Shown here in pieces: positions 18,385 to 26,284 of a DNA stretch of 64,000 nt. Position numbers and translations under genes: made by a program. Under the pieces are notes generated by a model, which had not been told where the DNA came from, did no database searches, and saw nothing but the letters and a program-made list of their open reading frames with translations. Position 1 is the stretch's first letter. Every line of letters starts with the position of its first letter. Origin of the DNA: Kiritimatiellota bacterium (GTDB lineage Bacteria; Verrucomicrobiota; Lentisphaeria; Oligosphaerales; JAADHN01); assembly GCA_013151865.1 (NCBI GenBank), contig JAADHN010000073.1:1-64000 (forward strand). The letters are read 5' to 3'.

Positions 18385-21300
18385 ATGAACACGCATCGTC
18401 TCTGGAAGCGTTGCCTGCGCACGGTGCTTCTCGCGGCGCTGCTGTTTGGGGTCGGGGTCGCCGCGGCCCCGGTCACCGGTCCGGACCGGCCGGATTTCCA
18501 TCTTCCATTCGACGGGACGCTTGACGCGGAGCGAACGGACGGGGGACCGACGGCGCCGACGACGGAGCGGGACATTGCGTTCACGCCGGGCCTGAGCGGC
18601 CAGGCCGCCGTTTTCGGCGGCACGGATGCACCGACAGCAAAGCCGCTACTCGAGTTTGCAGCAGGCGACCTGTTCAAGGGACGGAGCGGCACACTTATGT
18701 TCTGGGTCCGGCCTGATTGGGAGGGACGCATTCAAGATCTGCGCCGCTTTCCGTGGTATCACTTCGTTCGAGCCGACGGCGCCGACGGCAAGCGCCGCTT
18801 GTGGTTGTTCATGTGGAACTGGCTTCGGTGCGATTTGCCGGCCGCTCCCGTGGCAGAGAAGAAGCCTCGCGCTCTCAGTTTGGCGCAGCATGTTCGGGCC
18901 GCTTGGTTCCCGGGCGACTGGCACCATGTCGCCGTATCGTGGAACGACGATGGTTGGAACAAACTGTATGTGGACGGTCTGCCGTACGAACAGCTGCAAC
19001 GAAAAGCGCAGATTGAGGGCCGTGCGGACCTCGCAGACGTGACGCACTTCTACGTGGGGTCCGTGCCCGGCGTGAGTCGCGGGATTCGTCCGGTCGACGG
19101 CGCGATGGACGAATTCAAGTTCTTTCGCCGCGCCGTGGGGGACGCGGCGGTGATGGCCGAGTATCGTCGCTTCATGCCGTTCGATCTGGTCGTGGATCGA
19201 CGCTTTCTGCGGGCGAGCGTGCCGGAGAAACTCGTCATCGAGGTTTTTCCCGGCGGCGGCATGACCCGACCGGGCGTGGGGACACCGGTCTCCACCCCGG
19301 TTTCCGGCAGTGTCATGCTCGCACTGACGGAAGCGACCGACGGTTTCGCGGGGCAGGTGCTTGCAAGCCGCACGTTCCGGCTGCTCCTGCGTGGAAAACG
19401 GCGCCTGGAACTCCCTGTCCCGCCTCTGCCTGCGGGGGAGTATCGGTTCGTACTGCGGTTCAAGTCTGGAGAGACGACAATTCAACGGACGTTACCGGTC
19501 ATTGCATTTCAGCAACGGCCGGCGCCGCCGGCGACCGACACACCGGCGGACTTGGGCCCGCCGACGGCGGACATTGATTGTACGTTGTCCGGAAACGGAT
19601 TCGCCAGCAATGTCCCCGCGCGGATTCGGCAGGGGGCCGGCGCGCTCGAGACCTATCGCGAAGCCGGCGAGCAGAAGGGCGACCGTTTTTCGTTCGAAGT
19701 CCCCTTTCCGCAGGCCGATGGACATCCCGTCGCACTCGAGATCGTTTGGCCCGACAATCGCCCGAGGGCGATGGGGCTGTACATGTACGTGGAGGCCCCC
19801 AAGCACGCCCAGCACCGCGATCGCCTCGAAGGCGGCATACAAAGCGGCAATGAGTTCCCGGTTTCCGGGCGGATGCAGACCACACGTTACCTCTTCTATC
19901 CCTGGGCCGAACATTACCTGTTCGAGGCCCGCACGCTCATGACGGGGGCGCCAGCGGCCGTGGCCCGTATTCGTGTGCTGCCGGTGCTGGGGCGACTGCC
20001 GCGGTTGCGTATTGGCGGCGCCGCGGAAACCGCCCGCCGGGATTTCGGACACCTGGACGAAGACCAGTCGTTCGAGATCTTGCTCGGCCCCGAGGGACGC
20101 GAAGCCAGGCGTCGGACCCGCGCCGTCGATACTCTCGAACGCCTGCTCGATTACCTCGACTACACGGGACAGAACGTCATCTCGTACCCCCTGTTGCGGT
20201 ACGATTTTGTCTATTACGATCTACCCGGCCAGCACCCGTCCGCGTCGAGCCTGCGAGCAGGAGGCTGGATATCGCTCTTCCTCGATATGTTCGCGGCCCG
20301 TCAAAAGAAACTGTTGGCCACTTGCAATCTCTACACCGTCCCCGAGGCAGTCCTGGACGTGGAGGCGGTGCCGCAACGACTCGAAAACGGCTATTTTCTA
20401 ACCGACCGTTTCGGCGGCCACCCGACCACGCTCCGCGGATACCGCGGCAATCCGACGCACCCGCTCTTCCGTCGGCACCTTCTCGGCCATGTCCGGGAAA
20501 TCCTCCGGCGCTTCGGCGCTCATTCGGCGTTCAAAGCACTCGACCTTTGGGTCGGCCCCGGCCGACCGTGGGGGTTCGGCTCGCTCGATTACGGCTACGG
20601 CGACTTCACAGTGCGGCTGTTCGAAGAGGAAACCGGACTCCGGGTCCCCGGGAAGACCGGCGCGCCCGGACGGTTCGAAGAACGCTGGCGACACCTCACC
20701 GGTCCGGGCCGCGACGCTTGGTTGACGTGGCGTGCGCAAAAGGTGCTATCGCTGTTTCGTGCCGTCATTGCGGACTCCGCAGAATTTGCCCGGGGGAAGC
20801 CGGTTTACGTTTCGGTCCAGCTCAATCCCGGGTCCTCGGAACCGAGCTGGACCGATCTTCTGGACGATACGAGCGTCGACTTCGCCCGCCGGCTCTACGA
20901 ACAGTGCGGCATGGACATGCGCGCCCTGAATCGGCTCACGCCCATCGTGCTGGTCCCCTTGCGGGAGCCGAGCATGTACCGTTGGCTGCGACACTGGCAC
21001 GACGGCGGCCGGAACGTGGCCGGCGAAACAATGGCGGACCTGGCAAAATTCGCGTCATTCCACAACTCCCGAACCAACGCCAGTTCCAGCTACCAACGTT
21101 ATTTCGAATCCTTTCGTCCGAGCCTCAAGAACGACCGGTTCAAGTCCTACTTTCAGAACGCGGATCCCAAGCCGTTCGGGCGTTGGTTCCTGCAGGAAAT
21201 CGCAACCGCCGTCGCCGCACTGGATCCGGACCAACTCCTCATCGGCGCCCAGCCGCTGGGGACCGCCGGGCGGGACGATGTCACCCGGGAATTCAATCGC

Positions 21301-22395
21301 GCTTGGCGCGCCTTGCCCCAGGGCGTCTACGGCGATGTGGAGGGTCTCGGGGACCCGGTGCTCCTCCGCCGCTTGAAGCGGCGCGACGCTCTTTGGCTTT
21401 ATGCCCTCAGCCGCACGTGGCTGCCGGTGGTTTTACACCTGCGCGTGACGCCCGCGCGTCCGGCGTGGACCGACCTGTCAACCGGGGACGAGCTGCGGCC
21501 CGGGCGCAACGGCCGAGTCGATATTGAATTGGCACCCTTCCAGTTGCGTTCATTTCGAGCGCCCACGACAGCGGCAGTGAGCAAAGCGGGAGTGACCGTG
21601 CCCGGCAAACTCCGCAAATGGTACGCCGGCCGCATTCGCACCATCGGGACACGACTGGCCGAACTGCGAGAGTACGGTATCGACACTGCGGGGGAACAGA
21701 AGATTCTCGACCGGATGCGGCGCCTGGAAGAAGCGGAATCGTTCGCGGAGCTGCACCGGCTGCTGTTCAGCAAGCGGATGGCGCGCATCCCGGAACAACT
21801 CGACCTGGCCAAGAAAGGCTGGCTCGCCGAACAAGCCGACATGGTCCGACGCAGCGAGTACGCTGTCAATTGCGGCAGCAGCCGGTTTCGACGGTTGGCG
21901 GGCCGTCTTTTCTTCCCCGACCCGCGCTTCGTCCCCGGCGCCGCCTACGGCCACATCGGTTCCAGCAAAACCGTGGGGCGCCCGGTCCCGATCCCGCTCG
22001 AGGGCATCCGAGACCAGGCGCTGCGGTACCTGTTCGCCAAAGAAGCCTACGATGTCGCCGGCTACCGGTTCAAGGTCAAACCGGGCCGCTACACCGTGCG
22101 GCTCTACCTCAAGGTCGGGTACCGTCCCGGGGCCAAGCCGGGAAACTTCGTGATGAGCGTGACCGCCGAGGGGCGCCGACTGCTCGACGCACTCGACCTG
22201 TTCACTGCGGCCGGGGGCAAATTCGACCGGGCCGTGGTCCGTGAGTTCCGTGGCGTCGAAGTCCGGGACGGCGTTCTCGACATCCTGTTCTCGTGCCCTC
22301 CGGGCGTGGATTCGACCGCACGGCTCTGCAACGGCATCGAGGTCATTCCGGAACACGGCGGCGACGCGGCGGGGCGTGCCGCCCCGCAGGGATAG
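18385..22395 (+). CDS. Large secreted LamG/malectin multidomain protein, glycosidase-like
   Basis: A 1336-residue exported protein. A signal peptide covers residues 1-27 (MNTHRLWKRCLRTVLLAALL...). Residues ~35-255 form a LamG/concanavalin-like domain (FHLPFDGTLDAERTDGG; WHHVAVSWNDDGWNKLYVDG; IRPVDGAMDEFKFFRRAVGD). A long centre (~500-1060) has alternating strand/helix segments and aromatic-rich pieces such as DLWVGPGRPWGFGSLDYGYG and resembles a glycosidase TIM barrel, but I cannot assign a family or catalytic pair. The C-terminal ~140 residues look malectin-like (GYRFKVKPGRYTVRLYLKV ... CNGIEVIPEHG). Two carbohydrate-binding modules around a barrel suggest attack on an external polysaccharide. 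The ATG at 18385 begins the signal peptide. Confidence 0.75.
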   Translation: MNTHRLWKRCLRTVLLAALLFGVGVAAAPVTGPDRPDFHLPFDGTLDAERTDGGPTAPTTERDIAFTPGLSGQAAVFGGTDAPTAKPLLEFAAGDLFKGRSGTLMFWVRPDWEGRIQDLRRFPWYHFVRADGADGKRRLWLFMWNWLRCDLPAAPVAEKKPRALSLAQHVRAAWFPGDWHHVAVSWNDDGWNKLYVDGLPYEQLQRKAQIEGRADLADVTHFYVGSVPGVSRGIRPVDGAMDEFKFFRRAVGDAAVMAEYRRFMPFDLVVDRRFLRASVPEKLVIEVFPGGGMTRPGVGTPVSTPVSGSVMLALTEATDGFAGQVLASRTFRLLLRGKRRLELPVPPLPAGEYRFVLRFKSGETTIQRTLPVIAFQQRPAPPATDTPADLGPPTADIDCTLSGNGFASNVPARIRQGAGALETYREAGEQKGDRFSFEVPFPQADGHPVALEIVWPDNRPRAMGLYMYVEAPKHAQHRDRLEGGIQSGNEFPVSGRMQTTRYLFYPWAEHYLFEARTLMTGAPAAVARIRVLPVLGRLPRLRIGGAAETARRDFGHLDEDQSFEILLGPEGREARRRTRAVDTLERLLDYLDYTGQNVISYPLLRYDFVYYDLPGQHPSASSLRAGGWISLFLDMFAARQKKLLATCNLYTVPEAVLDVEAVPQRLENGYFLTDRFGGHPTTLRGYRGNPTHPLFRRHLLGHVREILRRFGAHSAFKALDLWVGPGRPWGFGSLDYGYGDFTVRLFEEETGLRVPGKTGAPGRFEERWRHLTGPGRDAWLTWRAQKVLSLFRAVIADSAEFARGKPVYVSVQLNPGSSEPSWTDLLDDTSVDFARRLYEQCGMDMRALNRLTPIVLVPLREPSMYRWLRHWHDGGRNVAGETMADLAKFASFHNSRTNASSSYQRYFESFRPSLKNDRFKSYFQNADPKPFGRWFLQEIATAVAALDPDQLLIGAQPLGTAGRDDVTREFNRAWRALPQGVYGDVEGLGDPVLLRRLKRRDALWLYALSRTWLPVVLHLRVTPARPAWTDLSTGDELRPGRNGRVDIELAPFQLRSFRAPTTAAVSKAGVTVPGKLRKWYAGRIRTIGTRLAELREYGIDTAGEQKILDRMRRLEEAESFAELHRLLFSKRMARIPEQLDLAKKGWLAEQADMVRRSEYAVNCGSSRFRRLAGRLFFPDPRFVPGAAYGHIGSSKTVGRPVPIPLEGIRDQALRYLFAKEAYDVAGYRFKVKPGRYTVRLYLKVGYRPGAKPGNFVMSVTAEGRRLLDALDLFTAAGGKFDRAVVREFRGVEVRDGVLDILFSCPPGVDSTARLCNGIEVIPEHGGDAAGRAAPQG
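22369..22387 (+). terminator. Hairpin at the end of the large secreted gene
   Basis: GCGGGGCG and CGCCCCGC form a perfect 8-bp stem with loop TGC, ending six bases before the TAG stop. No T-tract follows, so it may be a 3' stability element rather than a terminator. Confidence 0.35.
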
Positions 22396-22541
22396 GTCGC
22401 GCCGGAGTTGATCCGTGGCTGCGAACTTCGCAACTGGGTGTTCCGCTCAACAATGATTGAGCACCAAGGGCCGCCCTGGACCGCATCCGCTGTGCGGGTG
22501 GAACGCACGAGCGTCGCTCGCGAACCGACCAGGAGTACGTT

Positions 22542-23138
22542 GTGGCCGCTGAATCAGTCCAATTTCCGATCTTGGTCTCGGAAGCGCGTCTCCGCTCCAG
22601 GGTGGTGGAGCTGGGGCGGCAGATCGCCCGGGACTGCCGCGGACTGGAATGCCTGCACGTGGTGGGGGTTCTGAACGGCGCGTTCGTTTTTGCCGCGGAC
22701 CTGGCCCGGGCGCTCCGCACCGCCGGAGGCCCGCCGACGACGTACGGTTTTCTCCAAATTCGGACGTACGGGACGCGCCGCAAGTCGGCCGTACCGGCCG
22801 GGACGGACAGCGTAAGGATGGACGCGGCGCCCACGGCGCTTGCCGGGAAACACGTACTGGTGGTGGACGATGTACTGGACCGGGGGACCACCCTGGGCCG
22901 AGTCCGCGAGATGCTGCTCGACAACGTGGGCGTCGGCTCGCTGCGAACATGCGTCTTGCTCCGTAAAGAGCTTGCCTGCACCGCCGCACGCCCCAAGGTC
23001 GGACGGCTGAATGTGGATTATGTCGGGTTCGATATTCCGGATGTTTGGGTGGCCGGGTACGGCCTGGACGCCGACGACGGGACGTTGCGCGACCTGCCGT
23101 TTATCGTCAGCTTGGAGCCGTCGTTGCGGAAATCCTGA
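22542..23138 (+). CDS. hpt: Hypoxanthine phosphoribosyltransferase
   Basis: A 198-residue cytoplasmic purine-salvage enzyme that transfers ribose-5-phosphate from PRPP to hypoxanthine/guanine. The PRPP-binding signature is VLVVDDVLDRGTTLGRV near residue 105, with the two acidic residues; the N-terminal HVVGVLNGAFVFAADLARAL and the late VDYVGFDIPDVWVAGYGLD (purine-site aromatic/Asp region) match the HPRT family. Translation starts with GTG, supported by AGGAG six bases upstream. The radical SAM gene follows after 43 bases on the same strand. Confidence 0.93.
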   Translation: MAAESVQFPILVSEARLRSRVVELGRQIARDCRGLECLHVVGVLNGAFVFAADLARALRTAGGPPTTYGFLQIRTYGTRRKSAVPAGTDSVRMDAAPTALAGKHVLVVDDVLDRGTTLGRVREMLLDNVGVGSLRTCVLLRKELACTAARPKVGRLNVDYVGFDIPDVWVAGYGLDADDGTLRDLPFIVSLEPSLRKS

Positions 23139-23181
23139 GACAGCTGTCCGCCACCGCGTTGCGAACTCCGCAGATTCTCTC

Positions 23182-24114
23182 ATGACGACGCCGACCTATC
23201 ACGATTACCGGACGTTTCTGCGGCAGCGGTACGGGGCGCGGGTCTACCGGGTCCCGCTGGATCTGGGGCTTGGGTGTCCGCACCGCGATCCGCAGACCCT
23301 GACAGGCGGCTGCGCGTACTGCGGGAGTTTTGGCGCCCGGGCCGTGCACTTGCGCCGCGGCGACGCGCTGGCGGAACAAGTCCGTGCCGGCCTCGCATTT
23401 GCCCGCCGCCGGTATCGCGCTGATCGATTCATGGCCTATTTTCAGGCTTCCACGTCCACCAACGCCACTGCCTCGCACTTGCGTCGCCTGTACCGCGAAG
23501 CCCTCGGGGCCGCCGAGTTTTGTGCGGTCATCGTCTCGACTCGTCCCGATTGCCTGCCGTCCGCCACGCTCGATCTGCTTGAAGAATTGGTCGAGGAATA
23601 CGATGTCTGGGTCGAACTCGGGATTCAGACTGCAAACGACGAGACCCTTGCACGCGTTAATCGCGGCCATGACTTTGCGTGCAGCCGCGATGCGGCCCGC
23701 GAGTTGGCGCGTCGCGGCGTGAAGGTGGCCGCCCATGTCATCCTCGGTCTGCCCGGAGAAGGTCCGACGGACTTCCGCCGAACGGCCGCAGAGCTCTGCA
23801 CTCTCCCGTTGTCGGGGATCAAGATTCACAATTTGCACATTGTCACGGGCACCCCCCTGGCGATCGAATGGCGGCAAGGTCGGGTCAGCACACTGGACGA
23901 GCACGAGTACGCAGAGGTCCTCGTCGACTTCCTGCGCCGTATCCCCCCCGAGTGGCCGGTGATGCGAATGGTTTCGGACACAGAGCGGCCGGTCCTTTTG
24001 GCACCGAAGTGGTGGATGAGCAAGGGCGAGTTCCTGGTGTATGTTCAAAGGAAAATGCGGGAAGCGGGCGTGCGCCAAGGCGACCTGTTAACGGAGTGGC
24101 GCCCCCCTCGTTAG
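23182..24114 (+). CDS. TIGR01212/YhcC-family radical SAM protein
   Basis: A 310-residue cytoplasmic protein binding a [4Fe-4S] cluster. The cluster ligands are Cys32, Cys44 and Cys47 in the family's stretched motif (CPHRDPQTLTGGCAYC). Downstream are AYFQASTSTNATASHLRRLY, the ELGIQTANDETLARVNRGHD strand and HVILGLPGEGPTDF, all diagnostic for the YhcC-like family. The exact reaction is unknown; a link to tRNA or lipoate-type chemistry has been guessed for relatives. The frame is open further upstream, but the ATG at 23182 follows the hpt stop and starts the conserved MTTPTYHDYRTFLRQRYG. Confidence 0.9.
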   Translation: MTTPTYHDYRTFLRQRYGARVYRVPLDLGLGCPHRDPQTLTGGCAYCGSFGARAVHLRRGDALAEQVRAGLAFARRRYRADRFMAYFQASTSTNATASHLRRLYREALGAAEFCAVIVSTRPDCLPSATLDLLEELVEEYDVWVELGIQTANDETLARVNRGHDFACSRDAARELARRGVKVAAHVILGLPGEGPTDFRRTAAELCTLPLSGIKIHNLHIVTGTPLAIEWRQGRVSTLDEHEYAEVLVDFLRRIPPEWPVMRMVSDTERPVLLAPKWWMSKGEFLVYVQRKMREAGVRQGDLLTEWRPPR

Positions 24115-24181
24115 CGGGGTGCCTGCCGTTCAGGGACCAAGTCATTCGGCACCGCCTTTGCGGCGGACATCCGGCAGACAC

Positions 24182-24209
24182 TTGGCAGCTCGTATAGCCG
24201 TGTTATACT
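24182..24209 (+). promoter_or_regulatory. Sigma-70-type promoter of cstA
   Basis: TTGGCA (24182-24187) and TATACT (24204-24209) are each one base from consensus and separated by 16 bp. They lie about 100 bases before the cstA start, leaving a leader of roughly 95 bases. This is the best housekeeping promoter I found in the window. Confidence 0.65.
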
Positions 24210-24310
24210 TGCCCAAGTCGAGACGGCACGGTTGGGCCATACGACGGCATCCGGCCGCGTGCCGGGTTGCCGGCGGAGGATGCCCGGGGGAAAAAGCAGG
24301 AGCGGACAAA

Positions 24311-26026
24311 ATGGTTGCTGCACTGTTTCTTGCGGGGTGCGCGATTTTTTTCATCGGGTACCGGTATTACGGGCGCAAACTTCAGGAATGGTTCGGCATG
24401 GATCCCGCGCGCCCGACGCCGGCGCAGGAATTGACGGACGGAATCGATTACGTACCCACCAAGTCCCAGATCCTTTTTGGGCACCATTTCAGTTCGATCG
24501 CCGGCGCCGGTCCCATCGTCGGCCCGATCCTGGCCGGAATTGCGTTCGGCTGGCTGCCCGCCCTGGTGTGGATTCTGATCGGTGCGATATTCGTGGGAGG
24601 CGTCCATGACTACGCGGCGCTTATGGCCAGCGTCCGGCACCGGGGCCGGTCGGTCGGCGAATTGTGCCGAGAGTATCTCAGCCCGCTCACCTACCGCGTG
24701 TTTCTGGTTTTTGTCTGGTTTGCCCTAGTCTACGTATTGATCGTGTTCATGGATCTGACGGCGTCGACGTTTGCGCCGGCCGCGGCCGCCAAGGCGGCGC
24801 TGGGCGGAGCGGTAGCCACTGCGTCGCTGCTGTACATCCTTATCGCCCTGCTGTTCGGGTTGTGCCTTTACCGGTTCAAGATCTCGTTCCGGACCGCCAG
24901 TTTCATCTTTGTGCCATTGGTATTTGCCGCACTGTTTGCGGGGCACTGGTTCCCGATTCTGCCGAGTCGTGTTCCGACGATCTGTTACGGCGATCCCAAG
25001 TACACGTGGACGGCCGTATTGCTGGTGTACTGCTTTGTTGCGTCCGTCGCGCCGGTCTGGATCTTGCTGCAGCCCCGGGATTACCTGTCAAGCTTTCTGC
25101 TGTTCGCCTGCTTGATCGGAGGCGGCCTGGGGCTGGTAATCGCGGGTGCGACCGGCCATGCCGCGGTATCGTACCCGAGTTTTCTGGGCTGGTCGAGTTC
25201 TAAAGCGGGGCTCCTGTTCCCAGGGCTGTTCATCACGGTTGCCTGCGGTGCGGTAAGCGGTTTTCACTCGATGGTGGCGTCTGGAACAACGGCCAAACAA
25301 TTGGACAACGAGCGGTCTGCTCTACCGGTGGCGTACGGGGGGATGCTGATCGAGGGCGTGTTGGCCCTGATCGCGCTTGCGGCGGTCATGGTGCTGACTC
25401 GGTCCCAAGTGGCCAACCACCCGGCCCAGCCGACTCTGGTGTTCGCCAACGCCATCGGCACCTTCTGCGTGGCACTTGGGATTCCGGCGGCCGTAGGCGA
25501 GAATTTCGGTCTTCTGGCCGTGAGCACGTTTCTGCTGACCACGTTGGACACGTCGACCCGGTTGAGCCGCTTCGTGATCGAGGAATTCTTCGGGGTCCGG
25601 GACCGTCGCTGGCGTTACCTCACGACAGCGGCCACGTTGGCGTTGCCCGCCTTGGTGGTTTTCGCTCGAATTTCGAACCCCAAAGCGCCGGGCACCTTCA
25701 TTCCGGCTTGGAAAGTCGTTTGGCCTGCCTTCGGCACGACGAACCAACTGTTGGCGGGGTTGACTCTGCTGGTGGTTTTTGTGTGGCTGACCTCCAAGGG
25801 CCGGAAGACGGCCTTCCTGGTGCTGCCCATGTTCTTTATGCTGGTCACGACCGGAGTGTCGCTGGTTTTGCTTTCGGTCCGCAATCTGGGCGGGAGCGGG
25901 CAGCCGCTGATCGGCGTCATTTCCGCCGGACTCTTCGTTCTGGCGCTGCTGGTCGTGGTGGACACGGCGCTGCACTGGTCTCGGATCCGGGGAGGGGGAA
26001 ACGGATTCAAACCCGAAGCAGCGTGA
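24311..26026 (+). CDS. cstA: Carbon starvation protein A (CstA-type transporter)
   Basis: A 571-residue inner-membrane protein with about 15 hydrophobic helices. The N-terminal GYRYYGRKLQEW, DGIDYVPTKSQILFGHHFSSIAGAGPIVGP and GGVHDYAALMASVRHRGRS are hallmark CstA blocks; later AGATGHAAVSYPSF, SGTTAKQLDNE and STFLLTTLDTSTRLSRFVIEEF are also family-typical. CstA proteins take up pyruvate or peptides, often under carbon limitation. AGGAG lies nine bases before the ATG, and a good sigma-70 promoter lies upstream, so it is probably a separate transcript from the radical SAM gene. Length is shorter than the ~700 residues of E. coli CstA, as in many other phyla. Confidence 0.95.
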   Translation: MVAALFLAGCAIFFIGYRYYGRKLQEWFGMDPARPTPAQELTDGIDYVPTKSQILFGHHFSSIAGAGPIVGPILAGIAFGWLPALVWILIGAIFVGGVHDYAALMASVRHRGRSVGELCREYLSPLTYRVFLVFVWFALVYVLIVFMDLTASTFAPAAAAKAALGGAVATASLLYILIALLFGLCLYRFKISFRTASFIFVPLVFAALFAGHWFPILPSRVPTICYGDPKYTWTAVLLVYCFVASVAPVWILLQPRDYLSSFLLFACLIGGGLGLVIAGATGHAAVSYPSFLGWSSSKAGLLFPGLFITVACGAVSGFHSMVASGTTAKQLDNERSALPVAYGGMLIEGVLALIALAAVMVLTRSQVANHPAQPTLVFANAIGTFCVALGIPAAVGENFGLLAVSTFLLTTLDTSTRLSRFVIEEFFGVRDRRWRYLTTAATLALPALVVFARISNPKAPGTFIPAWKVVWPAFGTTNQLLAGLTLLVVFVWLTSKGRKTAFLVLPMFFMLVTTGVSLVLLSVRNLGGSGQPLIGVISAGLFVLALLVVVDTALHWSRIRGGGNGFKPEAA

Positions 26027-26036
26027 CTTGAAGCCG

Positions 26037-26060
26037 GCCGTCGGCGCCCTTGCGGACGGC
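26037..26060 (+). terminator. Hairpin after cstA
   Basis: GCCGTC (26037-26042) pairs with GACGGC (26055-26060) around a 12-base loop, 11 bases past the cstA stop. No T-tract. The remaining sequence up to 26284 shows nothing I recognise. Confidence 0.3.
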
Positions 26061-26284
26061 ACGGGAGGGGGAAAACGGCCCCGGCGGCCGCACTCGTTGA
26101 ATCCCAACGCCGCCGGCCCTTCGTTTGCGTTGTCCCACCTGAAGCGACCGGACGCTGGGAGCAGGCGCGTCGACGAACGTTGTCCCGTCAGGCGAGACAT
26201 GCGTCGCGTTCGGAGTGGGCTTTGAGCTTTACCGTGCGCCGCGCCGAAAGTCCCCGAGAACCCTCGAGGAGTATTGCGACGACT